Positions 1 to 12,810 of a stretch of 64,000 nt of DNA are shown here, piece by piece. Numbering within the stretch: position 1 is the first letter of the stretch; each line of letters opens with the position of its first letter. Location of the stretch: the NCBI GenBank assembly GCA_027382625.1, contig JAJKFJ010022592.1, positions 1-64,000 of the forward strand, written 5' to 3'. This DNA comes from Tetmemena sp. SeJ-2015. Lineage: Eukaryota; Ciliophora; Spirotrichea; Sporadotrichida; Oxytrichidae. The translations under genes and the position numbers were made by a program. A model generated the notes under the pieces. The model was not told the origin of the DNA and searched no databases. It worked only from the letters and a program-made list of their open reading frames with translations.

Positions 1-152
1 GATTGATGTAACTGGTTTACAAGCGGAAGAAGAACAAGGCCCTTATTGAGGCTGTATCAGCCGCTCAAGACGCCGGCCAGATGCTGACAAGCATAGAAGA
101 ACTCAAGCAGGAGATGGGAGCAGAGGCATACAAGAAGATGATGAGAAGCTGA
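1..152 (+). CDS. 3' end of an unrecognised gene
   Basis: The plus strand is open from base 3 to a TGA at 150-152 and encodes about 49 residues ending in KKMMRS. The piece is Lys/Glu/Ala-rich (for example KRKKNKALIEAVSAAQDAGQ) and looks helical. Base composition is clearly richer in GC than the AT-rich DNA that follows at once, as expected where a coding segment ends. One in-frame TAA lies at 9-11, consistent with glutamine. The gene starts outside the window, so family and function cannot be given. Confidence 0.5.
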
Positions 153-563
153 TTGTAAGAATGAGGTTAGGGAAAAGAAAAATGAATATTCTATAAGATG
201 AGTAAGGAGATTTAGATTTTGTAAGATTTTAAAACTTCAAATTTTATGGAAAATTCACTAAATGACTCATTTGTAAACAATAGATTTATTTTAATTACAA
301 AACTATTTAAATATAGCTAAGACCTTAAGCTAAATAAGGAAAAATTTAATTAAGATAGAATGTTCTCTTTAAAAAAAAAAACATCTTAATTTAAATTCAA
401 AAAAAGGAATAAATCATAGAAATAAATATGGGAGGAACAATTACAAAAAAGTCTTATAAGTTTTAACTTAAAGCCATTAAATAAATAAGCAGTACTTTGA
501 ATTTACTTTTTTTTTAAAAAAAAGTTCTTATTCTATAATAATCAAAACTTAGAATTATTACTT
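153..563. other. AT-rich non-coding spacer before the tandem array
   Basis: Nothing recognisable beyond homopolymer A and T runs. The last 30 bases resemble the DNA just upstream of the start codon in copies B and C of the next gene (an ATAATCAAA-like block), but spacing differs between copies by a base, so it is more likely 5' untranslated than coding. Confidence 0.6.
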
Positions 564-3500
564 ATGAGTTTCACTGATTTTAAATTTATCCGGTATACTA
601 GCCAACTATATCTATAGTTCGTATCCTTCTTCAGCATTCAATTTTTGAGTTATATTGAATAGGAGATTTTTTTAAATTTCTGTTTTCATATTTATTTTTT
701 TAATTTAATTTAAATTAGCTTGAATAAACGGAAAACAGAAATAAATTTGATGAAATGAAGATACCTCATTTAATGGATTATTAGAAACGAAAGAATTAGC
801 TTCATATCAATTATTTTGGCTTATTAGGGCAAATCTTAAAACTAATCAGACATTTTAAAATAAACTACCCTTGTTAGCAGCTAGTTACTTCACCTTTTTT
901 TTTTAAAAAAAACCAACAAGGATAATTTTTTTAATAAATGAGAAAGACTTTGAGTCCTACTTAAAATAAAGTATTGCTCTTTCATGACTTCCAGATTTTA
1001 ACTAAACTCTCTCATTTACCTTTTTTCTTCAAATTATAAATCTATTAATTTTTGAATTTATTTTATTAATATCGAGGCTGTATGCGACGGAGGCATCTCA
1101 AGTAAACTTTAGGGGTATGTTCATATATTTAATTTGAAATTAATTCTATTAGATTAAAATCGATTAAATATAATAGGATTGTATTAATTTGGGAATTTAA
1201 TTAAAATCTAAAGATTTCAAAAAATAAATCATGCTCCCTTGAAAAGCAAGTGTCTCTTTTATGAGAGCTGATATTTTAATATATTAGCAGATGATATATT
1301 TTATATTTATCAAGCTGATTTAAATGAAAAAATTAGGAGAAAGATAAGCGAAATGACATTCCCCCCTTTGTATTAGTAAATACAATAATTTTATTAATTG
1401 AATCAATCATGTCACTATTTATATTTTAATTTATTAAAATTACAATCGGAGCACCTTGCATATTTTATCATCAAACATGTTTAAATGAACTGTTTTAAAG
1501 TTTCGTATTTTATTTAAAATTTGTTAGCTTTCAATTTTTAGAGAATATATTTTTAAGGTTAACCTTGCTTTGTTATTTATATTCGATAGATGGAGTAAGA
1601 GAATATACAGAGGAATATAAAAACTTAAATCATTTTATATAAGAAATATTGTATATTCTAAATTAGTATTTGATAAATAGACCATTAAAAAATTATTATT
1701 ACAAAACGGACCAGAGTAAAATCTAGCTATTAAGCTGTACTTTGGAGAATTTAAAATAAAAATGTATTTAAAGCTAATAAATACACTATGAAAAATAAAG
1801 TGCTGCAGTTTTAAAACTTATTTCTTTTATATTTGATAAATTCATAATTTTAATATAAGTCTCATTTATAATTATAATGGCATATTTTAAATTCAAACTC
1901 TCAAAGTAATCTACCAAGAGGAATAATTTAAGGATTTTATAAATATATTGCCTCCTAAAAATTTAATGCTTTTTTTATTTCAGATATCTTATTTATTCCA
2001 GTTTGATAGATATAGACTTAAACAGATTGCATTTTTATTCTCATTTATACAAAGTTTCAAAAGCTAAGCAGCAATTTTTTTTTACAGTTTATTTTTTAAA
2101 TTCTTTTTTTATGTTTCCCATAAAAATTATAAAATAGATAGATAATTTATATAGGTTTCAATGCGATTACAGAAGTATTGAAGGAGTATTTATATTTAAT
2201 AAAAATGCATTAATATTTAAGTACTTTTAAATATAAGATTTTATTTTTGATAAGCTTTTATTGATTTGGGATAAAATTATGTGAAACTGAATTTTCAGAT
2301 GCAAGAATGATTTAAATATTATTTATAACCTCATTGATTAGGTGAGATTAGTGGCTTTGAATTTTACAAAGATTTGATATTTTTTCTTTGCTAAATTTTC
2401 GAATTTAAATAAGTATGACCCCTGTTGGATGAATCACTGATGATCAAATTGATCTGGACAGATAGAACAATAATATCTTATAATTGCCATTACTTAATTT
2501 TATGACTTAGAATAGCTGCAGCTAAAATATTGTAGGAAGGATGAGTAACTAGTAACTTGTGAGCAAGACTATCTTAAATATAGAGCTCTTATGTAAATGC
2601 TTAGATTTTTTAGGGTACATTGTGATAGTCTTATGATCATCTCCCCCCTCATCTTTTAATTTTTAATATAAATCATTCTATCCATTTTTTTCCCATCTTA
2701 ATTTACTTTAGCTTCATCTAGAAGTGGAATTTAGACTAAATAACATCATAATACATATTATAAATCAAAATTAGTATAAACATATTATAAAGTATTAAAT
2801 ATAAAGCAGCTTTGTCACTGAAATTAAGTTATTAAAACTTACTTGATATAGAGAACCTTAAAATTTATTAATTTTAAAAACACATCTATTTGATCTAGCT
2901 CAAACGGATATTTGAATTGCCCAATAAGAACCTTTGATCTCTTTATTGATTATATAGTAGCTCTAATTATGAGCTTAAAATATAATGACTAAGGGAAAAT
3001 ATTGGGGTGGCCGAACATCATACTAATAAGCTTTGCTGCGTATGTATATATATTTTAAGAGAGGCATGTTTTATTAATTTCAAAACTCATTAGTATAATA
3101 AGAGTTCTGCTCTAAGATATGTAAAAATGGAAGCAATCATCTCTAATAAAGAAAAATTAATTATCACAACGAGGAAGAGTTTTAAAGAAATTCCTAGCGT
3201 TCTAATTTAGCTATTTATTTACCAAATGAAAAATATTAAATTCAATTCAAATTTTAGTTTGAAATGATTCAGACAACGTAGGTTGCGACTTGTCAACGTG
3301 CACTTTGAAGCTGGGATATTTCTGCATAAATTATAAGTCTTAGGTTGACTCTTCTACCTGCTTCAAAACTTGTCTCTAAAATCCAATTGGTAGTTGCTAC
3401 TATCATGACTTTTTACCTAATTCAGCTAACTATTGCAACAGTGACTGCACGGCTAAAGGAGACCCCACTACCTGCGTCATCTACAATGATAGTCCAAAAG

Positions 3501-6500
3501 AATTGAAGTGCTATCCTTTGAAATCAGATTCAAGCTCTACTACCAGTTCTACCTCCTCATCTACAACTTCTGCTCCTTCCTCTAGTATCGAATCTAGTAC
3601 CACTGCTAGCACCTCATCTACCGCTTCACCCAGTTCCACTTCTAGTACCTCATCTACAAGCACATCCAGTACATCGACCACTACCACAACTACCACATCG
3701 AGTACTACTAGAACAACGACTACAAGAACGACTACTACTACAACTCCTGCTCCTCCCACTTAGTCAAAGAGACCCATAACTTCAGACATTCCCAGGTGGG
3801 AGCCTATATTCACCTCCTATTCCAGAAGCCTTTATAGCTAGACAGAAAATCACACAACCACCAAACGACAAACTAACTAATGAACAAATATTTAGTTTAG
3901 CGAAGATCAAATTATATAACAGATTATAATGTGCTTTTAAATTAGTGTAGGTTTGTGCAATTAAATTTTATTAAAACTGCCTGCTTTATTAAATAGAAAA
4001 TAAATGTATGAAATCAATTTGGCAACAACAAAAAAAACATAAAACTTTAACCATTAACAATTAACTTCTTTATTTTTTCTAAAAGTTTAATACCACTCTT
4101 TTATCCTGGTAGTTTAACTTATTATTTTTTTAAAAATTTTAATTTTAGAGATTAATATTCTTTAGCCACAATGTTTTTTATTTGTGGTAGTTAATTTAAT
4201 TTCATAGTTTGAATAAAAATTTTTAATTGAGTATAATATTTTTAAAGAAAAAATTTTAGAGAAAAAGAGAAGCGAATAAATCAGGGAAAAATTTAAATTT
4301 AATAAAATATTATGCTAATAAATAAAAGAATAATCTTTAAGATAATTGATTAAGAATAAATTTATAAGTAAAAAAGTCTAAACTTGAATTAATTAGTGTG
4401 TAGAAAGAATCCACTTTATGAGTTAAAAACATTTTCGTGTTGTAACTTTTATTTTAGTTAAATGATGGTGTGCTCTCAATTACTGTGCGATGCTTTATTG
4501 TGAAGCTGCCAGTGATTCAATTATATTCTTATAGTTAGATTTAAAGATATAAAATTTAGGAAGTGGAGTAATACTCTTTGCTCTGAGCTTTATATTATTC
4601 TCAATTTATAAATTTATTACATATAAATAGAAAAAATTTACTGTAAATGCTAGGGATTCGCCTCTTAGATGTCGCAGACAGATACAAGTTAGGACACTAT
4701 CTCTGAATTCTCAAGAATCTAATCACGCGAAGTTAAATGCTCTGGGATGAGTCAATTAATCCAATCATTCTTTCAAAATTATTATTATTTTTAATTTATC
4801 AGTAATTTTATAAATGCTACTTCACAAAGAATTAACTACAAAATTAAGCTATTATTTATAATTCTATATTATTATAATCTTAGCACTGTTTTCTTTACGT
4901 GAAGTGGGCTTAAAAGGCATTTTATAAGAATAATGAATCTTCAATTTATTTTTAGAGGAGACATAAATGCTTAATTTATAGGTTTCAAATAGTCGAGATT
5001 CCTTCTAAAATTTTTCTAGTAGATTAATTATCCAGTGTAAGTTATGGAGTTTAAATTTTATAAGAAAATTTAGTACGAACAAGCAATGATTTGATGTTGG
5101 GCACGAAACCCTTTAGTGATTTTATTTGAGGCACCACTTGAGGTGTACTCCTTCTTGGCTAGATTAATTTATCCAATCTTCTTCTTCTTCTAATTATCTA
5201 ATTAATGACCATTTATGTTTTTTAATTAGCCCTAAGACCAGTGGAGCCACTGGGTATTCTCTCCCTAATAAGACAGTATGGTTAATTATTGAAACATTAT
5301 AGCTAATCTAGTGAAGATTGGTCAGACTGCTCATGTACTACTAATGTTTATACGATATTATCCCTTTATATCCATAAATTATAATAAACTAAATGTATCA
5401 AGAAACTATAAAGTTTTATTTCCTTCCAAACTTAGAATAATTTATCTCAAAACAATAATTTTCAAATATATTTTATCATCAATTATCATTTATCAATAAA
5501 ATATAAATATTCTCCATAAAATAAAAAGCATAAATCAGGTTTGAGGAAAATTAGCAAAAATATTATAGGATGAATATGAATGCGTGATTGGAGGTCTATT
5601 AGTTCATAAATAAACTGCTTTTAATTACACACAATAGGAATATAATACTTGCATTAGGTAGAAGGAATAGAAACACAAATCATTTTAAAATTTGACAAAA
5701 TTTATATTTGCTTTATCTCTGTGCTAAAGTCTTTTATCCTTTCCTTCTATTCAACTTCTACAGTATTTATTAGTCAAGTATAAATTGCACTTGCCATGAT
5801 TGTTGGAGTAGGATTCTTGTTTAGCGCATTCAGAAGTCGAATTACTAAGTTGTATTGTACAAATTTCGTAAAATGAATCTGTTCTCCCTGTTCACTCTAA
5901 AATAAAATGTCAAATAATTATTAGGCTTTACTTACTTATTTCGACCTGAGGATTTTGAATAGAGTTATGAGCCTGCTTCACAAAATATGAAATAAGAAGA
6001 TCTAAAATAGTCAAGGGTGAAAAGTCTATTACCTAAATGAGTCCATCATCCTCATCTTCTTCATTTTAATAATTAATTAAAAAATACCTAATGCTTTTCA
6101 GTTTATTTATGAACTAATAGACCTCCAATCACGCATTCATATTCATCCTATATTAAATTAAAAAATAATTTGAACTATCATGGGTTTAATGCAATAAACT
6201 CCAAATAAATTTCTGTTTAACAATTTACTTATTTTAAGATTATTTAAAAATTAAAAAGAAAGTAATTAAAAATTACATCAAATTCAAAAGCTTTTTAAGA
6301 TAAAAATAGCAAATAACATCTTTAAGTAAATCTTTGGTTTTTTATATATTTTTATTGGATTATTTTATTCTAAAGTAAATAGTTTCTTGTTGAGTTTGAA
6401 TGGGTTGTATAAGAAGCCAAATGGTGTATGCTCCTGGCAAACAAAATTCAAAATTACTTGCTCCCTCGAAGATGATAAAGTGTATGTGAGGGTACAAACT

Positions 6501-9500
6501 AATTCAATGCCTGATCACTGCTTCTACGAAGTAAAATCATTTACGCCAACAGAGAATCAAATTGACTTTAAGGTCAGGTTCGATTATAACAAATCTTTAA
6601 TTCTATATACAATTAATATCAGATAATTAAAATTTATGGATTATGGTTTAATTATAATATGTAGAATTTTGAAATGGATTCACAGTTTTTTAGATTCAAA
6701 GAAGTACGTGCAAAGATTGATAAAATTAAAAATGAGAATGTTCAATAAATTATACTATTGATAAATTAATAGATGTCAGTTGCAACATTGTGGACTTTAA
6801 AAAGATGTGATAAGTCCTTCTTAATTGATCTTTCTCCTCCTCTTGCTTATTAATTTTTCTTAAATATTTGTATTAATTTGTAAATGGTGCTTAAGTAGTA
6901 ATTTGTAAGAAATAAAATAACTTAAAATATATATTTGGATTTTTTAAATAGCATATGGTTTACTATGTTAATGCTTTAAATTAAGGAGGTTGTTTTAATG
7001 ATAATTATTTGAATTCGATGTAGATGTCTCTGAGTTAAATCAGTTGAAACTTTCACCCAAAGATACGAATGCAATTCTTTGCAGCAATAGCTGGTCTTCG
7101 GCAAGACTCAAATATTCACCCAACTATAAGATCCTCTCATATTCCTAGTAATCTGGAATCCTTGAAAATGTCATGGGAGTCATGGCTAATACATATAATA
7201 TAACTAAGAGCATATAGTATTTAAGTTAAAAGTCAAATTATAGAAAAATAGGTTCAAATTTCAAAGAAGATTAGATATATACTCTCTCACACGATGGAGA
7301 TTTACTTGCTATTTCTCATCGGTGTCTGTTTCATGATTGAGAAACAAAATAGTTTATATCTGTGTGAATATACTCTTACTCATAAAAATGCATGGCAATT
7401 AATTTTAATATCTTTCTTAAAATTTGTGCTTAATTTCCAGAGTCATCTACTCTTTGAGTAAATGATATTAATGAATAGTGACTGTGGCAAATATCGTAAA
7501 GATATTGAATCAAACATAAACAATTTTTCATAAAAAAATAAGTGATATATGGAACTAGTGAGGTGAAGAAATATTCTCGAGATATATATCCTTCTTTCGG
7601 TATTAAATATTTAATAGCTTGTGCCATTTGAACATGCCATCTACCATCTTTAGTTTATAAGTCAAGACTGCATAAACTTTGATACCTGGAATATCTCAAG
7701 CTCTAGATTCTGATTTTAAAAAAAGTTAAAATATATATCTTTAATACAAATCTCAAAAAGAAAGGTAATTTTAGAGGAATTGCTTTTTGAATTTTAAAAA
7801 TTTGTTTATGATTATTTGTATTTGATGAATGGAGTTGCTATCTTTTCAGGGTTATCTCCAGATTTCTATTTCGATGCGTTGACTCAGTTTACAGCAGAAA
7901 ATTTAAATTTCTTAGATCAATTTTAATCCTCAATCTTTATTCTGTGAGCATATTTAAATAAAACATATAAAATTGTATTAATAATTCTCTTTATCATTTG
8001 AAATTTATTTTTTTTCATTAACCTGCCATTCTCAATTGTATTTGTGTTTAAATTTGAAATTTTTATGCTTCTATTCTCATTAACCAAGTATGAAGCAGGA
8101 TTTATATTTATTTTGTCTATTCCTAATTGCTCTTTAATCATATTTAAATTATTTATAGCTTTTAAACTAAATTTACAAATTAATTAGACTAATGTCCGAT
8201 TGTTATTTAATTTCAAGCTTTATAACTTTAATTGAATATTATATTCCTATGATTATTTTAAAATATGGATAACTCTAATTCTACTATCACTACCTACGCT
8301 TAAATTCATTATAGATTAAGAGATAAAGTTGAAATTGAACATAAACTTTAATTAAAAGGAAATTAGGATTTAAATGTATGGGTTGCTTTACCGAATATGG
8401 ACTATACAGGTACCACAGCTTCAGTCCCTGCATATGGCCATCCACCTTTAAGACCTATCTTACCTCCCCATATCTCTGCAAATCACAAAACTCTTGTAAA
8501 TATGACCCTCTAGGATACTCTTATTCAAAGACTAGCATTTAGAGTTAAAAGACGGTTAAAGTTATTGGAATCGCTAAAGATGGACATCAGATTTTAGGAC
8601 CCTACAACAATAATGGCGCACTATGGCAGCCATGTGATGTCGATATTTGCAATGGAATGCAATTGAATGGCAGCTACTAAGGTCAATTTTTTTTAAAAGT
8701 ATGGGGTTATCAAATTATTAATGATTAAAAGATTGTCCATTTATATTATTAGTTAAATAATTATTTTTATTAAGTGTTAACTTTCATTATTCTGATGATT
8801 TAAATTCCCTAATTTATTATGGAATAATAGCAGGAGAAGATAGAAAATTAATGCATTCAAGAAGACATTTTAAGTTAATTCGTTTTATTTATTGTAATGA
8901 AGCAGACTGAGCAGCATATAGATAAGCGCTATTAGCTCACTTCTTTTGGGGAAAAATTACAGAATTAATATTTATAAGCATATTAAAAATATTTTTTTAC
9001 TAAGAATGAAGAAGAACTCATTAAATAAGTTTTAAAGATTATCATGCCGTAGATCTTTTTTGAATGAATCAGCAATCATCTTTAGCGACAGAAAGCAGGC
9101 AAAATTTTTTAATTCAAGCACTAAATATAAAAATAAAACTTGAAGAATCATAGGCAGCATCACAGCTTAACAAATATAAGGAGTTACGATATATATGAAA
9201 ATATAAATGTATAATTATTGCATTTTAAGAGATTTCTAAATAAAATAGTATAATAAAAGTAAACAAATTAAGAATATTTCAAACAGAACAGGAGTTGAGA
9301 AATCAATCAAAGGAATATCTTAATTATCTCAAAGTAAATTTTGACAAAAATAATTTCTACTTTAAATAATTTTACCTTACTATGTACTGACAAACTTCTA
9401 CCCTTATACAATAGGATGCTGGGGGCCTGCCTCTTCTCTTGGCAGCTACGAACTCCGTTGCACCGCTAACTAAAGAATATGCAACCAGAGAATGCTTGAA

Positions 9501-9611
9501 GAAACGACAAACCAATTTGAAAATGAGAGTTCTAATGGATTTAATGCTATTTTAAACACAGGCATTTTAAATATTCTATCTCTGTTGTTCCTTCTTAAGC
9601 AATTTTTATGA
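564..9611 (+). CDS. YHYH-domain surface protein, tandem copy A (segmented germline gene)
   Basis: Predicted GPI-anchored surface protein. Segments identified by protein conservation with copies B and C: about 564-672 (starts MSFTDFKFIRY), 1068-1110, 1549-1620, 2155-2200, 2304-2371, 3266-3890, 4625-4772, 6384-6584, 7014-7196, 7830-7925, 8352-8678 and 9378-9611. The 3266 segment is cysteine-rich (CDLSTCTLKLGYFC) followed by a Ser/Thr stalk. Later segments carry the YHYH fold signatures MPDHCF, IFSGLSP, GLYRYHSFSPC, IGIAKDGHQILGPY, PCDVDICNG and PYTIGCWGP. The end is NGFNAILNTGILN plus about 14 hydrophobic residues, then TGA at 9609-9611, the shape of a GPI-attachment signal. One extra base near 3800-3815 breaks the frame relative to B and C. 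The first five short segments are less certain members of the gene. Confidence 0.72.
3518..3762 (+). repeat. Ser/Thr-rich stalk of copy A (low complexity)
   Basis: About 80 codons almost entirely Ser and Thr, ending TTTTPAPPT. It links the cysteine-rich module to the conserved ARQK/LTNEQI block. The matching stretch is about 45 codons in copy B (17560-17680) and about 30 in copy C (30240-30325), so the stalk varies in length like a codon-level minisatellite. Such stalks in surface proteins are usually O-glycosylated spacers. The antisense Val-rich open frame here is only its mirror image. Confidence 0.8.
3886..4624. other. IES, 739 bp, pointer AAATA (copy A)
   Basis: AAATA at 3886-3890 and 4625-4629 bound an AT-rich insert. 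Joining at one pointer copy gives ...LTNEQI|EKIYCKCQGFA in frame, matching copy B, which is interrupted at the homologous place. Confidence 0.6.
4768..6383. other. IES, 1616 bp, pointer TTCTT, containing a TIR element (copy A)
   Basis: TTCTT at 4768-4772 and 6384-6388. Joining gives MSQLIQSFLLSLNGLYKKPN in frame. The homologous IES in copy B is 767 bp with pointer ATTT. The larger size in A is partly explained by the 585 bp inverted-repeat element at 5566-6150. A possible coding island with a Phe-rich hydrophobic run lies at about 5090-5330. Confidence 0.6.
5566..6150. mobile_element. 585 bp element with perfect 52 bp terminal inverted repeats
   Basis: Bases 5566-5617 are the exact reverse complement of 6099-6150. 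The element is flanked by TATTA on both sides (5561-5565 and 6151-6155), a candidate 5 bp target-site duplication. A related element with different arm sequence lies at 27172-27742, at a non-equivalent position of copy C, which argues for mobility. On the minus strand both contain an acidic Glu/Asp stretch and a conserved ATTTTATTTTAG that looks like a splice acceptor. No transposase was recognised, so it is probably a non-autonomous (MITE-like) element. Confidence 0.7.
6579..7013. other. IES, 435 bp, pointer TTCGAT (copy A)
   Basis: TTCGAT at 6579-6584 and 7014-7019. Joining gives KVRFDVDVSEL in frame. Copies B (609 bp, same pointer) and C (258 bp, pointer CGAT) are interrupted at the same codon. 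Confidence 0.75.
8675..9377. other. IES, 703 bp, pointer TACT, private to copy A
   Basis: TACT at 8675-8678 and 9378-9381. Joining gives QLNGSYYVLTNFYPYTIGCW. Copies B and C read NGSYYYVLTTFYPYTIGCW without interruption, so this insert exists only in copy A. Confidence 0.8.
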
Positions 9612-12600
9612 TTAATATATAGAATCTATACTCAGAGCTTCTGCCTTTTTATTAAAACTTTTTGGTAGATTTAAATTATACATTTATTCAAAAGTAAAAA
9701 AATCCTAATTAATTACATACTTGAAATTTGTTACCAAATTGAAATGAATCATCAAATAGACTGCCCCGATTTTCTAATTGAGACTATCACTTTTTATTTA
9801 AAGTTACTGTTTTTAAATATTTTTTAGATGACTAAGATATGAGTATATCAACTCTATCGAAGTAAATTAAGATAATTTATATTAATAGAGAAGCAAATAT
9901 AACTGCTTATGTGAAAGTATTTTGTTATATTATGACCTTAAAAAAAGAGCTTTAAAATCAGCTCGATTCTCGTAAAACCATATTCACCTCATAATAAAAG
10001 CTCTAATTTCAAAATTTAGACCTTTCTCAAACCCAAATGCTTGTAGCTAGGCAAAAAGAATTCTCTTCTGTAAGTTCTTTATTAATGCAAAAAGAGGATA
10101 TAAATTTGAGCTCCTATGCATGGCGAAAACGATTTGTGTCCCAAGGGGTAGCTCGTATGCTCTAGATCTTTTTTCTCTCAATATAATTTCAATAACGAGA
10201 CATCCGATTAATGAAATAACCAACAAAAATTCAGAATAGAAATATTCAATTCGTCTAGATGTTTTTCTTTTATTTAAAATGAAAATTAAATATTGCCGTT
10301 TATTTAAATGTTGAATATTAATATGCATCATTATAGCAAATAATAGAAGATTATAGCTTCTCAAGATATTTAATAAATGCTTTAAAATCTTGATCGCTTG
10401 TATTTTTAAAAATTGAAGTGTGGAGGTTCTATCTGCAAGCTCAGATTCAAAACTATGAAAAACTCCATGAATACTATATTTTTCTTCCGAAAATGAATTC
10501 CTTATAGATTTTGTAATCAGTATTAGTCCAGTCAGCGAGGGGAGATCATATTTTTTCTATGGATATTTAAAAGTTCTCAAATCCAAGTTCTCTTTTTATT
10601 TTTTAAGATTGGCAGTCTCTCAAGAGTCGAGAGTGTTTTGATGAGACATTTTTATTAAATTAACTTGATACTCTAAGAGTGATAAAAATAATATCTAAAT
10701 ATGGATTAAAATAGAGATCTAATAAATTATTTTTAATATAAAGTAAGCCTTTATACATTTATTTTCAATATTTTCCTCTTGAGTCATTGTAAGATTAAAA
10801 TTGTGAGATGAATTTAATAATAAAATTAAATTAAATTTATGAACTACATTAGTTGAGTAACTTATATTTTTGTAATTAAACTACAGATCTCCTTATTAAA
10901 TAAAGGTTTCATTATTGGTGTTATCTTAAGACTTTAAATTACAAAATTTCTTTTTAAGATAAATATTTTAGTATCACTTCAGATTTTCAAAAAATGGCTC
11001 GAGCTCAAAATTTTAATCTAAGACAGAAGTGTTTTTCTTTACAGAGCATATTAATTTTTTAGATAATTAAAATTCAAAATCAGATCATAAAGTTCAATCA
11101 TTCAATTACTAATTTATTGGAAACTTTGCTTCTGTGAAAAAAATTAGGCCACAGCGCTTAGAGGACAAGCGCAACCATCATTTAAACTAAGGTTTGTTTT
11201 TTTCCGACTTTTTCTAGAAGATAGAAATTATAAAATTAGGAAATCGAGGCTGAATGTATAATACCCTTCCAGTTTTGGAAAATAAAAACATAAATATAAA
11301 ATTAATTTTGGAGTTAGAGAATTTCTTGCTTTAGAAATCTTATGAAATCAAGATTAGTGCTGAATATATTATTACATAAAAGTAGAAGTATTTTTAATAT
11401 TTTCGAACTTTTAAGTATTTATTATCTTAAGGAAAAAATATTCTCAAAATTATTCATCAAATTAAAACTTTAAATAAATAATTCAGAGAAATACTTTTAA
11501 ATAAAATTATTCTTGAAAAATCTTTTTTTAATTCTTAAAAAATTAAATTAGGATGTTATAATTAGTGCGGATAGAAGGCAATAAAGTTAGCTAAGCAAAA
11601 CCTGGGAATTTATTTGCTCCATAATTACTTTTCTCTTCTACTTCTTGATTACTTCAATATATTAATCTCAATCCGTTCAGCCACACCACTGATATTTGCA
11701 GGTCCTCCCATTTATTGATATGGTGTTTGAGTTAAAGCTTAATTATTGTTTCTGGTTCTTTGATTAACTCCAAAATCTTAATTTTACTCTGTTCATTAAA
11801 CTTATTTACCGTATTCAAGATAAACTGCATGGAAAAATTTAATAATTTAATTTAACAATTCGATCTAACGAATTTTATAAAATATTTAAACAATAGAAGT
11901 CTTCATAGAATTTTAATATAGCTGAGAATTTAATAAAAAAGAGAATTAAATTAGATATTAAATTAAAATGGAATAAATCAGTGACAGTTGAAGTGTGTCC
12001 AATTTGAATAATTATTACGCCATTCGATTAAGCATAAAATTTTAAGAACTTTTTATCCTTGTAACTTTTGTGTGGGAGCGCTCAGTCAAGAGTTATAAGC
12101 GACACAAGTTCAAGAGAAGAAGATGATGAAGATGATGAGGAGTGCGTGAATCATATCTCGCTGCTGAGAGGAGCTACGAAGATGATTAAAGAAGAAACTC
12201 ATATTAATTTTCGATAAGCTATCGAACAAGCTGCAGATCAAGGGGTGAATCTGCGATTTCAACTGACACCATTTTACAACTCTCCATTTATTATTTTAAC
12301 CAATCACCAATTTTAATTAAAATTCCAACTATAGTTATTGTTGAAGAGTATTTGTAAGGGTGTATGGAGAGATTAAATTTAAGATTTCAAATATTGAAGT
12401 AATAACAAATAAATTCAGAAAATTTAAGACGAAATAATGAGATAAATTATTGAATTTCCTTTATAAAGAATATGATCTTTAACACGACTAAAATATATTG
12501 TCTTTTATTTTATTAAACTTGGTCTGAAATCTTTGCAACCCAAAAATATAAAAACCATGAATGTTGTCAAATTCAATAAGCACATTCACTATTATTGGGG

Positions 12601-12810
12601 GCGGCCAAAAGTGGGAAAACGAGGTCCAAAGATTTCAGCTAGGTGACAGCCTGCCAAATAAAAAAATCTGTCTAAAGATTAACTTGATACAATATTCAAG
12701 AATAAAAATGAAGACATAATTTACAAATAAAATTTTAATTAGACAAGTGTAATTAGTTTTCTCTAATTTTTTATAATTCTTTAATAATCAAATCTTAACA
12801 ATTATTATTT
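9612..12810. other. Spacer between copies A and B with a GC-richer island and one R1 repeat
   Basis: Mostly AT-rich. About 9990-10700 is richer in GC and open on the plus strand in two successive frames (for example MLVARQKEFSSVSSLLMQKE and VWRFYLQAQIQNYEKLHEYY), perhaps segments of another gene. The opposite strand is also open, so strand and reality are unproven. R1 copy 1 lies at 11962-12315. The rest shows no feature. Confidence 0.4.
11962..12315 (+). repeat. Dispersed repeat R1, copy 1
   Basis: About 350 bp, shared in inverted orientation with 24471-24780 and 34403-34662. The strongest shared blocks are CACCATTCGATT-like, TTTTGTGTGGGAGCGCTCAG and the end block CAACTCTCCATTTATTATTT. An open plus frame through it contains an acidic run (EEDDEDDEE), not conserved in the other copies. 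Class unknown; no terminal inverted repeats seen. Confidence 0.6.

Noticed and set aside
3511..3759. Minus-strand Val/Leu-rich open frame
   Set aside because: It is the antisense mirror of the Ser/Thr stalk codons and has no independent support.
3886..6388. Direct joining of the cysteine-rich segment to the NGLYKK segment via AGTTT in copy A
   Set aside because: It is in frame by chance; copies A and B both have a conserved intervening segment (about 4625-4772 and 18714-18861) with better pointers on each side.
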